A stretch of DNA of 64,000 nt from an uncultured Muribaculaceae bacterium (GCA_910583525.1 CAJTXL010000003.1:1-64000); one strand, 5' to 3'. Counted from the first letter of the stretch, positions 14,977 to 23,951 are shown. Translations and numbers: made by a program. The notes: generated by a model from the sequence alone, not told the origin.

Positions 14977-16161
14977 CTAAAAAAGAGCATTAATATCCAT
15001 TGACATAAAATCTTCGGCACTGATACCTCCGTCTCCAACAATAAAGGCATTCTGAGGATGAAATCTGTTTCTGAACTCTTGCAATCCTCGAGTGTCCTTC
15101 TCCGCATTGCTTTTCACTTCTACAGCGACAATGGCATCCCCTCTACGCAGAACGAAATCTACCTCTAAATTACGTTCTCTCCAATAAAATACATCATAGC
15201 GATACTTGAATGCCTGATTAATAAGATATGCACCAACGGCAGATTCAAATATTCGCCCCCACATTCTGCGGTCAACAATAGCCTTGTCAAAGGATGTATT
15301 GTAGTAAACAAGCTTCAGCGCATTATTATAGACTTGAAGTTTCGGTATACTTGCCTTTCTTCTTGCCATGTCGATGCTGAATTTATGTAAACCGCACACG
15401 AGACCACTGTCATTAAGCAGATTCAGATATGACAGCAATGTGGACGTATTCCCGGCATCCTGAAGCGAACCAAGCATTTTGTTAAGAGAAAGCAGCTCTC
15501 CTGAATATGCCGCGCCCAATTCAAAAGTCTGTCGCAATAAAGCAGGCTTTCCTACGGGGGAATCCATCAGGATGTCTTTATTGATTGTCGAATCGATTAT
15601 TGCAGACTGAATGTAGTTACGGAAACGGTCATCGTCGTCAATAAGAGAAATTGCCCCGGGATATGCTCCATAATACATATATTGGTCAAGAGATATGCCA
15701 AAGGCATTTTTCATTTCACTATAAGACCAATGAGCCATGCGTATTTCCTCAAATCTTCCTGCAAGCGACTCTGACAGACCTTTTTCCAACAATACGCGAC
15801 TGCTTCCCAACAGCAGCACTTTGATATTCCGTTCGTTAAAGGTATCGCCATCCCATTCTTTTTTTACAACCTCACTCCAATTCGCTATCTTTTGAATCTC
15901 ATCAATCACAAGCACAAGACAATCATATCCCTTGTTTTTAAGAAGGCTCCTCGAAGCTTCCCAACAATCTGAAACCCATGCACGGTTTGACGCAGGGACA
16001 TTATCGGCCGAATAAAACAGATATGGAATAGCGATATCCTTTAATACCTGCTTTACAACCGTGGACTTTCCAATCTGACGCGGCCCGACAAGTACTTGAA
16101 TAAACTTTCTCGGCTCTTCAAGCCTCAACTTAATAGTCTTATATTCAGAACGTTTATACAT
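14977..16161 (-). CDS. AAA ATPase with DUF4143 / PD-(D/E)xK-like C-terminus
   Basis: 394 residues. Walker A GPRQIGKST (26-34), Walker B LVIDEIQ (84-90) and sensor LLLGSSRVLL belong to the AAA_14 type. The C-terminal half is DUF4143, with EVDFVLRRGDAIVAVEVKS, a nuclease-like E-D-ExK arrangement, and FEFRNRF-like residues close to the end. Many Bacteroidales genomes carry several such ATPases as single genes. Their role is unsettled, with suggestions from toxin-like to DNA-processing functions. Codon use is clearly more AT-rich than in all neighbours, which suggests recent transfer. It has its own promoter (16205-16212) and converges on the aldo-keto reductase gene. Confidence 0.88.
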   Translation of the reverse strand: MYKRSEYKTIKLRLEEPRKFIQVLVGPRQIGKSTVVKQVLKDIAIPYLFYSADNVPASNRAWVSDCWEASRSLLKNKGYDCLVLVIDEIQKIANWSEVVKKEWDGDTFNERNIKVLLLGSSRVLLEKGLSESLAGRFEEIRMAHWSYSEMKNAFGISLDQYMYYGAYPGAISLIDDDDRFRNYIQSAIIDSTINKDILMDSPVGKPALLRQTFELGAAYSGELLSLNKMLGSLQDAGNTSTLLSYLNLLNDSGLVCGLHKFSIDMARRKASIPKLQVYNNALKLVYYNTSFDKAIVDRRMWGRIFESAVGAYLINQAFKYRYDVFYWRERNLEVDFVLRRGDAIVAVEVKSNAEKDTRGLQEFRNRFHPQNAFIVGDGGISAEDFMSMDINALF

Positions 16162-16204
16162 GTATTTACAATTTACGCAATCAAGTGCGTATTTTTACGC
16201 AGTG

Positions 16205-16212
16205 CAAATATA
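16205..16212 (-). promoter_or_regulatory. Promoter -7 box (TATATTTG) of the AAA ATPase gene
   Basis: TAnnTTTG match 43 bases upstream of ATG 16161. The leader contains a short hairpin (GCGTA-AAAA-TACGC). Confidence 0.6.
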
Positions 16213-16255
16213 ATAACAATTCGTCAGAACTCAAAGTTTTCTGAGTAGTCTGCGT

Positions 16256-16750
16256 CTATTTGCGGTCTGATGCCACGAAGAGCGTATCGACGGTGATGGT
16301 GACGTCGTAGGGCGTTGCCTGTGTGGCACGCTGAGGAACGGACGAACGGATGTAGTAGAAGTTGAACTGCGGGTCCCATGAACGAAGCGACACCTGACGG
16401 GTCTCTCCCGATGGAATGTCGACTGACACGCGATGCGACGCAGAGTGGAGCATGCGCCGTTTATTGTCGTAGTATCTTATTGTGAATGCCATGGCGTCGA
16501 GACGCTTGCCGCTGTTGTTGGTGGCAAAGAAAGTCTCGCGGCGCGAGCGCAGAGGTTTGTCGTAGCCGTTGATATCGAAAGCATTGGCATCGGGGCTTAC
16601 TATGGTGTCAAGTGCCTCTGCGACGGTTGCAGTACTTTTTTCTGTCTCGGTCTTCGGCAAGGCTTTCAGGCCTTTGCGTGTTGTCTGCTGTGCCATAACA
16701 CCGGCACATACGGCAATGACAGGCATGAGAAAAAGAGAGATTTTCTTCAT
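16256..16750 (-). CDS. Unknown secreted protein, last gene of the phoH-purC-ubiE unit
   Basis: 164 residues from ATG 16750 (MKKISLFLMPVIAVCAGVMAQ, signal peptide). I do not recognise a named family. After a Lys/Thr-rich linker (30-60), the body looks like one Ig-like beta sandwich: FFATNNSGKRLDAMAFTIRYYD, RVSVDIPSGETRQVSLRSW and DVTITVDTLFVAS are strand-like with typical spacing. It is probably a small periplasmic protein. Its start overlaps the previous stop by four bases (ATGA), so translation is coupled. The upstream in-frame start at 16777 lies inside the previous gene and is rejected. Confidence 0.7.
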   Translation of the reverse strand: MKKISLFLMPVIAVCAGVMAQQTTRKGLKALPKTETEKSTATVAEALDTIVSPDANAFDINGYDKPLRSRRETFFATNNSGKRLDAMAFTIRYYDNKRRMLHSASHRVSVDIPSGETRQVSLRSWDPQFNFYYIRSSVPQRATQATPYDVTITVDTLFVASDRK

Positions 16751-17301
16751 AAGGTTACGGGTAATTCGATTTGGCACGGCGAAATGCGTCGTGCCCCGTC
16801 AATGCCCGTCGGACGGGTGTTGACTTCTTTTACAGAAAAACGATAGAGATATGGCAGCCACCGCATAAGATTGACAGTGATGCCTTTACGGTAGCTGCGG
16901 AAAGTGAGCTGCGAGAAATCGGCGGACACTTCGATGATGAAGTTTCTCGTTTTCTTGCGGCCTCTGCCGTCGAGACCATGCAGCAGGGCGGCATCGAAAC
17001 AGCGCGGCTTGCCTGTGGTACGCATAGTCCCGAATACCGTACCTGGTTTCAGTGTATAGTCGGGTAAGTCGAGCAGCACGAGAGTGTATGCCCCCGGCTC
17101 GGCCGACGCCTCGATTTCAAACACGGCGCCGCCTCTGCCAAACTCCCATATGCCTTCGGGCGACGATATGCCGTTGACCTCAAGGGCGTATTCATCTAAA
17201 TCGAGCACTTCAGGCTCACCTGCGGCAGCCCGATGCGTCAGTGCCGACGCAAAGACAAGCGCCGCAAACGCCACAGTCCGGGCTGTCGACAGAAGTTTCA
17301 T
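16747..17301 (-). CDS. Unknown secreted protein
   Basis: 184 residues starting at ATG 17301 (MKLLSTARTVAFAALVFASALTHRAAA, signal peptide). The family is not recognised. The body is beta-rich (AVFEIEASAEPGAYTLVLLDL, FIIEVSADFSQLTFRSYRKG), suggesting a small periplasmic beta-sandwich domain. The start codon shares one base with the stop of the DUF3078 gene (TGATG), and its stop overlaps the next start by four bases. The three proteins are therefore made in a fixed ratio and may act together at the envelope, which is an inference from coupling only. Confidence 0.7.
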   Translation of the reverse strand: MKLLSTARTVAFAALVFASALTHRAAAGEPEVLDLDEYALEVNGISSPEGIWEFGRGGAVFEIEASAEPGAYTLVLLDLPDYTLKPGTVFGTMRTTGKPRCFDAALLHGLDGRGRKKTRNFIIEVSADFSQLTFRSYRKGITVNLMRWLPYLYRFSVKEVNTRPTGIDGARRISPCQIELPVTL

Positions 17302-18683
17302 CAAATGCTGCTGAACTTATAGCTGAAGCCGATAGATAGTATTTCTTTTACCTGGAACTTCTTCCATTTCTCGCTGTCGCACGGGGGCGTGCTACTGTCG
17401 TAGCGCATGTGCACGTAGAGCTGCGTCGACAAGAAGCGGTTGATGTCGAATGTCAGCTTGTTCTCCCAGTCGGCGGCAGCTGTGTCGTAGTCGGTAAACG
17501 CGAATATGCGAGCGGTATATGCGATGTTATAGCTTATTTTCCAGAAGAATTTAAGCTCGGCACTCGAACCGAAATGGTGCTTTACCTTACGTCCGTTGTC
17601 AATGTTGTATGTCGCCGGGTCGATTTTACTGTTGATACACGTTTTCAGGTTATACGACAAGGGGGCTATTGAAGCATCGAAAGTCACAGTCTTCTTCTCG
17701 TTGGCGTAGTTGTAGGTCATACCGACACCGACCGTCAGCTCGGCAGGCGAGAGGAACGACGACACGAGGTCGGTGGAGTTGCTCTTGTACGAGTTGAGCA
17801 TCTGTGTCTTGAACTGGGCCGTCAGCGAGTAGTACCACCGTTTGGCAGCCTTGACACCGAAGGTTGAGTTAACCTGGAAAAGGTCTTCCGAAATGCTGTA
17901 GTTGTGCACCGAGTCATCGGGTGCACTGTTCATGCCGAGCTTATACTGCGCAGTGGTCTCGAACAGGAGTTTGGGATGATACTCGGGGTTCAGTTTCACA
18001 TTATAGAATATGGTGGCAAGCATGTTGAGGTTGTTGTTGCCGCCCTGGTACCAGTTTGGCGACACATATGCCTGCGAGAACTGCAGGGATGCGTTGAACG
18101 AACGTATCCAATGCCGCTTCTGCACCGGCGCCGCCGAGATTGTCGGGGCGGCCGGGACATCGACTGCTACCTCGCGTATCTCTATAGTATGCTCCTCGGG
18201 GTTTACCACCGCATGGAATTTCTTGGGAGCTTCGGGCAAAAGCGTTATGTTGTATTTCACCCTCTCGGGATGTTCGAAAAACAGCGAACGCCTTATGCGC
18301 TTCATGGTGCGGTTCTGCGCGTTTTCTTCTTCGAGCCAACGCATTTCGGGGTAGCCCGAATAGTCAGGAGTGAACACCGATGCCGTATCGGCAAACTCGA
18401 AGGTATCGTACACCACAGGGCCGAAGAAAATGTCAGGCAACGGTTTTATCACCACAAGAGTGTCGTACGGGATGCTGTCGGGATTGGCGAGATAGGCGTC
18501 GAGCTCTTCAAGTGAGCGGACGCTGTCGGGCACAGCCACAGGCAGCGGTGCGGCCTTAACGAGTTCTTTATCGGACGTATCGGGCACCGTGGCACTGCTG
18601 AAAAACATTGCCTGTGCACCGGCGGAGAAAACCGCCAGGACAAGGGCAACAGACGATGTGATGAGTTTGATGATGTTATTCAT
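17301..18683 (-). CDS. DUF3078 family outer-membrane-like protein
   Basis: 460 residues with a signal peptide (cleavage near AGAQA, residue 25). The first 170 residues are low-complexity and Pro-rich. The second half has the DUF3078 pattern common in Bacteroidetes: FSQAYVSPNWYQGGNNNLNMLATIFYNV, LFETTAQYKLGMN, EDLFQVNSTFGVKAAKRWYYS, FLSPAELTVGVGMTYNY. It is a series of Tyr/Asn-rich amphipathic strands ending in FSYKFSSI. This looks like a small outer-membrane beta barrel. The molecular role of DUF3078 is not known to me. It is downstream of ubiE by 30 bases and coupled to the next small gene by TGATG. Confidence 0.85.
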   Translation of the reverse strand: MNNIIKLITSSVALVLAVFSAGAQAMFFSSATVPDTSDKELVKAAPLPVAVPDSVRSLEELDAYLANPDSIPYDTLVVIKPLPDIFFGPVVYDTFEFADTASVFTPDYSGYPEMRWLEEENAQNRTMKRIRRSLFFEHPERVKYNITLLPEAPKKFHAVVNPEEHTIEIREVAVDVPAAPTISAAPVQKRHWIRSFNASLQFSQAYVSPNWYQGGNNNLNMLATIFYNVKLNPEYHPKLLFETTAQYKLGMNSAPDDSVHNYSISEDLFQVNSTFGVKAAKRWYYSLTAQFKTQMLNSYKSNSTDLVSSFLSPAELTVGVGMTYNYANEKKTVTFDASIAPLSYNLKTCINSKIDPATYNIDNGRKVKHHFGSSAELKFFWKISYNIAYTARIFAFTDYDTAAADWENKLTFDINRFLSTQLYVHMRYDSSTPPCDSEKWKKFQVKEILSIGFSYKFSSI

Positions 18684-18713
18684 TGTTCAGAAGCTTCTTG
18701 AAGGATTACGCCG

Positions 18714-19457
18714 TCAAACAGGCTTGAAGGCGGTGTAGAGCGTACATGCCCCGAAAGTGAAACAACGATAGTGCGCACGCACAAAACCGGCTTCGTTCAT
18801 CAGTGCCGTCATGGCTCCGCGCTGAGGTGCGGCGGCGATGCTTTCGGGCAGATAGGAATAGGCACGGCTGTCATGTGAAAGAAGACGGCCGGCCAAGGGT
18901 ATCAGCGTGCTCGTATAAAGACGGTAGAGTGTTTTGGGCAAGAATGCCGTCGGCGAAGACAGCTCAAGGACGCACAGCTTGCCGCCGGGGCGCAGGATGC
19001 GGTACATTTCGCGGTATCCTGCGGCGATATCGGCAAAATTGCGCACGCCGTAGGCTACCGTCACCACGTCGGCGAAAGCGTCGGGCAGACCGGTTGCAAG
19101 GCAATCGGCCTGCCTGAACGATATTTTGCCTGCATATGCCGACGCAGCCGCTTTGGCACGGGCTTTGTCGAGCATGCCTTCGGAGAGGTCGAGACCCGTG
19201 ATTTCGGCCGACAGCATCCGGCGCGCCAAGGCAAAAGCCACGTCGCCCGTGCCTGTTGCAAGGTCGACGACGACAGCCGGCTCAGCCTGTACTGCGGCGG
19301 CCACAAGGCGTCGCAGCCACAGACGGTCGACGCCTGCCGTCATGGCATGGTTCATGAAGTCGTAGGCCGGCGCAATGGCGTCGAACATAGACTTCACCTG
19401 CTCATTTTTGGCACGGCTGTCGTCGCGGTAAGGATTGATATTCTCAACCTCGGGCAT
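18714..19457 (-). CDS. ubiE: Demethylmenaquinone methyltransferase (UbiE/MenG)
   Basis: 247 residues, normal length. The SAM-binding motif DLATGTGDVAFAL is near residue 65. Family marks are SMFDAIAPAYDFMNHAMTAGVDRLW at the N-terminus, AYGVRNFADIAAGYREMYRILRPGGKLCVLELS and the SYLPESIAAAP segment. It methylates demethylmenaquinone with SAM in the last step of menaquinone synthesis, fitting an anaerobe that uses menaquinone only. It lies 9 bases downstream of purC. Confidence 0.95.
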   Translation of the reverse strand: MPEVENINPYRDDSRAKNEQVKSMFDAIAPAYDFMNHAMTAGVDRLWLRRLVAAAVQAEPAVVVDLATGTGDVAFALARRMLSAEITGLDLSEGMLDKARAKAAASAYAGKISFRQADCLATGLPDAFADVVTVAYGVRNFADIAAGYREMYRILRPGGKLCVLELSSPTAFLPKTLYRLYTSTLIPLAGRLLSHDSRAYSYLPESIAAAPQRGAMTALMNEAGFVRAHYRCFTFGACTLYTAFKPV

Positions 19458-19466
19458 CAGTCCGGC

Positions 19467-20417
19467 TTAGAAATTGTGTTCGGCGATGAAACGCACGACT
19501 CCGCTTTGGATGCGTTCTGCGGCATCGGCCTCAGGCGCAGGCACGAAGGTACGGCCCGTGACATGCTGGTAAAGCTCGATATAGCGGTCGGAGATGGCCT
19601 TACATACCTCGTCGGTCATTTCGGGCACCGTTTCGCCGGGGCGTCCCATGAAACCGTTTTCCATAAGCCATTGGCGCACAAACTCTTTGGAGAGCTGACG
19701 CTGGGGCTTGCCTGCCTCGAAAAGTTCCTGATAGGTGTCGGCATAGAAATAGCGCGAGGAGTCGGGGGTGTGCACCTCATCGATGAGCATCACTTTGCCG
19801 TCGTGCTTTCCGAATTCATACTTGGTGTCGACAAGTATAAGGCCTTTTTCGGCAGCCATGCGTGTGCCTATTTCAAAAAGGCGGCGCGTGTAGCGCTCCA
19901 TCACTTCATAGTCGGCGGCATCAACAAGGCCTTGGGCGATGATTTCTTCGCGAGAGATGTTCTGGTCGTGTCCGGCGTCGGCTTTGGTGGTCGGAGTGAT
20001 GATGGGTTCGGGCAGACGCTCGTTCTCGCGGAGACCATCGGGCAGTTTCACGCCGCATATTTCACGGACACCCGAAGCATAGTCGCGCCATGCACTGCCT
20101 GCGAGGTAACCGCGGATAATCATTTCGACGCGGAAACCCTCGCAACGCACACCGGCGGTTGCCATAGGGTCGACTTCGGCAAGCTTCCAGTTGGGAACTT
20201 CAGAAGCGGTGGCATCAAGAAAATAGTTGGCGATTTGGTTGAGCACCTGTCCTTTGTAGGGTATGCCTTTAGGCAGTACGACGTCGAAAGCCGAGATACG
20301 GTCGGTGGCGACCATTACAAGGATGTCACCTTTGATTGAATATACGTCGCGCACTTTGCCATGGTAGACCGGAGCATCCTGCTGCGGAAAGACGAAGTCG
20401 GTGTTTGTGAGTGTCAT
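19467..20417 (-). CDS. purC: Phosphoribosylaminoimidazole-succinocarboxamide synthase
   Basis: 316 residues from ATG 20417; an upstream start (20450) would run into the phoH coding end. The SAICAR synthetase pattern is clear: YHGKVRDVYSI, MVATDRISAFDVVLPKGIPYKG, VRCEGFRVEMIIRGYLAGSAWRDYASG, ILVDTKYEFGKHDGKVMLIDEVHTPDSSR and MTDEVCKAISDRYIELY. It joins CAIR and aspartate with ATP in purine synthesis. It sits 25 bases downstream of phoH. Confidence 0.96.
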   Translation of the reverse strand: MTLTNTDFVFPQQDAPVYHGKVRDVYSIKGDILVMVATDRISAFDVVLPKGIPYKGQVLNQIANYFLDATASEVPNWKLAEVDPMATAGVRCEGFRVEMIIRGYLAGSAWRDYASGVREICGVKLPDGLRENERLPEPIITPTTKADAGHDQNISREEIIAQGLVDAADYEVMERYTRRLFEIGTRMAAEKGLILVDTKYEFGKHDGKVMLIDEVHTPDSSRYFYADTYQELFEAGKPQRQLSKEFVRQWLMENGFMGRPGETVPEMTDEVCKAISDRYIELYQHVTGRTFVPAPEADAAERIQSGVVRFIAEHNF

Positions 20418-20442
20418 GATTGGTTTATTATTTGGAAGAGTA

Positions 20443-21456
20443 TTAATCAAAGTTGTTTTCGGGCGGAATTCCGGGCGTGTCGCCGTCGTCGGCAGCGACC
20501 TGTTCGCGAGCGGCCTTCATTGCCTCGTCGTATTTCTCGTAGGCCTCGACGATGCGCTGCACCAGATGATGGCGCACGATGTCTTTCTTGCCGAACTCGA
20601 CCATGCCAACGCCGGAAACGCCATCGAGGATGCGCAGAGCCTGCACAAGTCCCGACTGGGTCTTATGCGGCAGGTCGATTTGGGTTACGTCGCCCGTTAT
20701 TATCATCTTGGCGTTCATACCCAATCGGGTAAGGAACATCTTGATTTGATGCGTGGTGGTGTTCTGGGCCTCGTCGAGCACTATTACGGCGTCGTTTAGC
20801 GTGCGGCCTCGCATAAATGCAAGCGGCGCAATCTGTATTACCTTCGACTCCATGTACTCCTTGAGCTTCATGGCCGGAATCATGTCTTCGAGGGCATCGT
20901 AGAGGGGCTGTAGGTATGGGTCGATTTTATCTTTCATGTCGCCGGGCAAGAAGCCGAGCTTCTCGCCGGCCTCTACAGCCGGACGCGACAGTATTATTTT
21001 ACGCACCTCGCGGTTTTTGAGTGCGCGCACGGCGAGCGCTATGGCAATGTATGTCTTGCCGGTTCCGGCCGGACCGAGGGCGAAAGTGAGGTCGTTTTCG
21101 TTGAAAGCGTCGACGAGCTTCTGCTGGTTTGGCGTGCGCGGCCCGATGGGCTTGCCGTTTATGCCGTAGATTATGACGCCGTCGCTTTTCTTCTCTTTCG
21201 GAGCCTCGCCTTTGATGATATCGAGGATAACTTCTTCGCTGAGAGTATTGTAACGCTCGGCATAGGCGCTAAGCTCCTTGATTTTGGCTTCGAACTCGGC
21301 AGTCTCGCGGTCTTCGCCAACAACACGTATCACCGACCCACGCGCCGAAATGCGCAGTTTCGGATACAAGTTCTTGACGAGCTGCATGTTGGCATTGTTT
21401 ACGCCATAAAAGCAGATGGGGTCGACATTGTCGATTATTACGATGCGTTCTATCAT
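20443..21456 (-). CDS. PhoH family ATPase (PhoH-like/YbeZ type)
   Basis: 337 residues. Walker A LGPAGTGKTY (127-136) and Walker B VIVLDEAQNTTTHQIKMFLTRLG are both intact, as are SRPAVEAGEKLGFLPGDMKDK and ITGDVTQIDLP. Residues 1-100 form the RNA-binding-like N-terminal part of the YbeZ group (ISARGSVIRVVGEDRETAEFE). Such proteins are RNA helicase-like ATPases linked to 16S rRNA maturation with YbeY; no ybeY is seen nearby. It is the first gene of the minus-strand unit and carries its promoter at 21494-21501. Confidence 0.93.
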   Translation of the reverse strand: MIERIVIIDNVDPICFYGVNNANMQLVKNLYPKLRISARGSVIRVVGEDRETAEFEAKIKELSAYAERYNTLSEEVILDIIKGEAPKEKKSDGVIIYGINGKPIGPRTPNQQKLVDAFNENDLTFALGPAGTGKTYIAIALAVRALKNREVRKIILSRPAVEAGEKLGFLPGDMKDKIDPYLQPLYDALEDMIPAMKLKEYMESKVIQIAPLAFMRGRTLNDAVIVLDEAQNTTTHQIKMFLTRLGMNAKMIITGDVTQIDLPHKTQSGLVQALRILDGVSGVGMVEFGKKDIVRHHLVQRIVEAYEKYDEAMKAAREQVAADDGDTPGIPPENNFD

Positions 21457-21493
21457 AAGCGGTGATGAAACGTGGGCTTGGCAAGCGCCTGTG

Positions 21494-21501
21494 CAAAGGT
21501 A
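21494..21501 (-). promoter_or_regulatory. Promoter -7 box (TACCTTTG) of the phoH-purC-ubiE unit
   Basis: Perfect TAnnTTTG match 37 bases upstream of the phoH start. It is the only such box found ahead of the six tightly spaced genes that follow. Confidence 0.7.
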
Positions 21502-21597
21502 CGAATAATTATCGGCTTACGCGCCCTTCGGGTTAAGACAATTTATACAAATGCAACAAACACACACAAGGCATTGTTCTGAACCAAATATAAAAAG

Positions 21598-21632
21598 CGG
21601 CGGCGTGTTTCCGCTCGGGATACACGCCGCCG
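21598..21632. terminator. Intrinsic terminator of pnp
   Basis: Eleven-base GC-rich stem (CGGCGGCGTGT and its complement), with CTTTTT after it on the minus strand and TTATTTTT on the plus strand. It lies about 20 bases after the pnp stop codon. Confidence 0.85.
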
Positions 21633-21651
21633 TTATTTTTATCGTGACATA

Positions 21652-23907
21652 TCAGTCTTCTTTGCGAGGACCGCGGTCGCCACGGGGTGCGCGGTTGCGG
21701 TCGCCTTCGCGACGTGGGCCACGGTCGCCACGCGGACGGTCTCCGTCGCGACGGGGACGTTCGCCACGGGGAGCACGCTGCGGCTCTACATAGCCTTCGG
21801 GCTTGGGCAGGAGCGCACGCATCGACAGACGGTATTTGCCGGTCTTTTTGTCGATTTCGATGAGTTTGACCTGAACCTTGTCGCCTTCTTTGAGGCCGGA
21901 AGCTTCCATGTCTTCGAGGCGTTCCCATGCGATTTCGCTTATGTGCAGCAGACCGTCGCGGTGCGGCATGAACTCGACGAATGCGCCGAAATCCATAATG
22001 GAACGCACGGTGCCGTCGTAGACCTTGCCTTCTTCGGGTAGCTCGACGATGGCGTTTATCATAGCGAGAGCCTTGTCGATAGAGTCTTTGTTTGCCGCAG
22101 CGACTTCGATATAGCCGCCTTCCTCGATTTCGTCGATAGAAACGGTTGCGCCGCTTTCTTCCTGGATGCCTTGGATGACTTTTCCGCCCGGGCCGATGAC
22201 AGCGCCGATAAGCTCTTTGGGTATGAGCATGGTGACAATGCGCGGAACGTGGGGCTTGTAGTCTTCGCGCGGAGCCGGGATTGTCTTTTCGATGATGTCG
22301 AGGATGTGGAGACGGCCGTCGCGTGCCTGCATGAGAGCTTTTTCGAGGATTTCGTAGCTGAGGCCGTCGCACTTGATGTCCATCTGCGTGGCAGTGATGC
22401 CGTCGCGTGTGCCGGTTACCTTGAAGTCCATGTCGCCGAGGTGGTCTTCGTCGCCGAGGATGTCGCTGAGGATAGCGTATTTGGGGCTTTCGGTGTCGGT
22501 GATAAGACCCATTGCGATGCCGCTGACGGGTTTCTTCATCTTCACGCCGGCGTCGAGCAGCGCGAGAGTGCCTGCGCAGACGGTGGCCATCGACGATGAA
22601 CCGTTACTTTCGAGGATGTCGCTCACTACGCGGCATACATAGGGGAAGTTGTCGGGGAACATGCGCTTGAGTGCGCGGTGTGCGAGGTTGCCGTGGCCTA
22701 TTTCGCGCCGTCCGACGCCACGCTGTGCTTTGGCTTCGCCCGTAGAGAAGGGGGGGAAGTTGTAGTGGAGCAGGAAACGCTCGGTGCCTTTGTTGAGCAC
22801 GTCGTCGAGGATTTTCTCGTCGAGCTTGGTGCCGAGGGTCACGGTCGAGAGCGACTGTGTCTCGCCACGGGTGAATACGGCAGAGCCGTGAGGACCGGGC
22901 AGGTAGTCGACTTCGCACCAGATAGGACGTATCTCGGTTGTTTTGCGGCCGTCGAGGCGTACGCCTTCATCGAGGATGCAGCGGCGAACGGCTTCTTTCT
23001 CGACGTCGTGGTAGTAGCGTTTAACGAGGGGCGCTTTTTCGTCGCGCTCTTCTTCGGGGAGCGATTCGATATATTCGTCGCAGATAGCGTCGAAGGAATC
23101 CTGACGCCAGTGCTTGTCAGCAGAGCCGGCCTTGGCGATGGCATATGCGCGGTCGTAGCACTTGTCGTGCACGTCTTTGCGGAGCTCTTCGTCGTTTACT
23201 TCGTGGCAGTAGTCGCGTTTAACTTTACCGACGGCTTCGGCCAGTTCCATCTGCACCTTGCACTGAGCCTTGATGGCGTCGTGTGCGGCACGGAGTGCGG
23301 CGAGAAGGTCGGCTTCCGAAGCCTCGTCCATCTCACCTTCGACCATCATGATGTTGTCGTAGGTTGCGCCCACCATAAGTTCCATGTCGGCTTTCTGCAG
23401 CTGCTCGAAAGTGGGGTCGATGACAAATTTGCCGTCGATACGTGCAACGCGGACTTCGGAAATGGGACCGTTGAAGGGGATGTCGCTCACGGCAATTGCA
23501 GCCGAAGCGGCAAGGCCTGCGAGACAGTCGGGAGCATCGACGCCGTCGGCCGAGTAAAGGGTTATGTTGACAAAAGTGTCTGCGTGGTAGTTGTCGGGGA
23601 AGAGGGGGCGGAGCACGCGGTCGACAAGACGCGCGGTGAGGATTTCATAGTCGCTGGCGCGGCCTTCGCGTTTGAGGAAACCGCCGGGGAAACGTCCTGC
23701 GGCCGAGAATTTTTCTTTGTATTCAACTTGCAGTGGCATGAAGTCAACTCCTTCGCCCGCTTCTTTGGCCGACACTACGGTGGCCAGCAGCATGGTGTTG
23801 CCCATACGCACTTCTACCGCTCCATCGGCCTGCTTTGCGAGTTTGCCGGTCTCGATAGAGATGACACGGCCGTCGGGCAGCTCGATGGTTTTCTTGATGG
23901 GATTCAT
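21652..23907 (-). CDS. pnp: Polynucleotide phosphorylase
   Basis: 751 residues. Two RNase PH domains flank an alpha-helical linker; the second has GVGRREIGHGNLAHRALKRMFP and SGIAMGLITDTESPKYAILSDILGDEDHLGDMDFKV with the metal/phosphate site residues. A KH domain (IPKELIGAVIGPGGKVIQGIQEESG) and an S1 domain (YDGTVRSIMDFGAFVEFMPHRDGLLHISEIAWERLEDM) follow. The enzyme degrades RNA 3' to 5' with phosphate. Beyond the S1 domain is a tail of about 40 residues made of Arg/Gly/Asp repeats (GDRGPRRE-type), which is longer and more repetitive than in the E. coli enzyme and may bind RNA or partner proteins (inference). It is transcribed alone. Confidence 0.97.
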   Translation of the reverse strand: MNPIKKTIELPDGRVISIETGKLAKQADGAVEVRMGNTMLLATVVSAKEAGEGVDFMPLQVEYKEKFSAAGRFPGGFLKREGRASDYEILTARLVDRVLRPLFPDNYHADTFVNITLYSADGVDAPDCLAGLAASAAIAVSDIPFNGPISEVRVARIDGKFVIDPTFEQLQKADMELMVGATYDNIMMVEGEMDEASEADLLAALRAAHDAIKAQCKVQMELAEAVGKVKRDYCHEVNDEELRKDVHDKCYDRAYAIAKAGSADKHWRQDSFDAICDEYIESLPEEERDEKAPLVKRYYHDVEKEAVRRCILDEGVRLDGRKTTEIRPIWCEVDYLPGPHGSAVFTRGETQSLSTVTLGTKLDEKILDDVLNKGTERFLLHYNFPPFSTGEAKAQRGVGRREIGHGNLAHRALKRMFPDNFPYVCRVVSDILESNGSSSMATVCAGTLALLDAGVKMKKPVSGIAMGLITDTESPKYAILSDILGDEDHLGDMDFKVTGTRDGITATQMDIKCDGLSYEILEKALMQARDGRLHILDIIEKTIPAPREDYKPHVPRIVTMLIPKELIGAVIGPGGKVIQGIQEESGATVSIDEIEEGGYIEVAAANKDSIDKALAMINAIVELPEEGKVYDGTVRSIMDFGAFVEFMPHRDGLLHISEIAWERLEDMEASGLKEGDKVQVKLIEIDKKTGKYRLSMRALLPKPEGYVEPQRAPRGERPRRDGDRPRGDRGPRREGDRNRAPRGDRGPRKED

Positions 23908-23943
23908 AAAATGTCTATTTGTGTTTTTTCTTCAATATTCGTG

Positions 23944-23951
23944 CAAAGATA
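23944..23951 (-). promoter_or_regulatory. Promoter -7 box (TATCTTTG) of pnp
   Basis: TAnnTTTG match 36 bases upstream of the pnp ATG at 23907. The leader is short and shows no RNase III-type stem as known for E. coli pnp. Confidence 0.65.

Noticed and set aside
14977..16161. Defence island around the AAA/DUF4143 ATPase
   Set aside because: Neighbours on both sides are housekeeping, metabolic or envelope genes; there is no nuclease, toxin or recombinase partner.
21598..21632. Riboswitch in the spacer between phoH and pnp
   Set aside because: The GC-rich stem with T runs is a simple terminator downstream of pnp, not in a leader.
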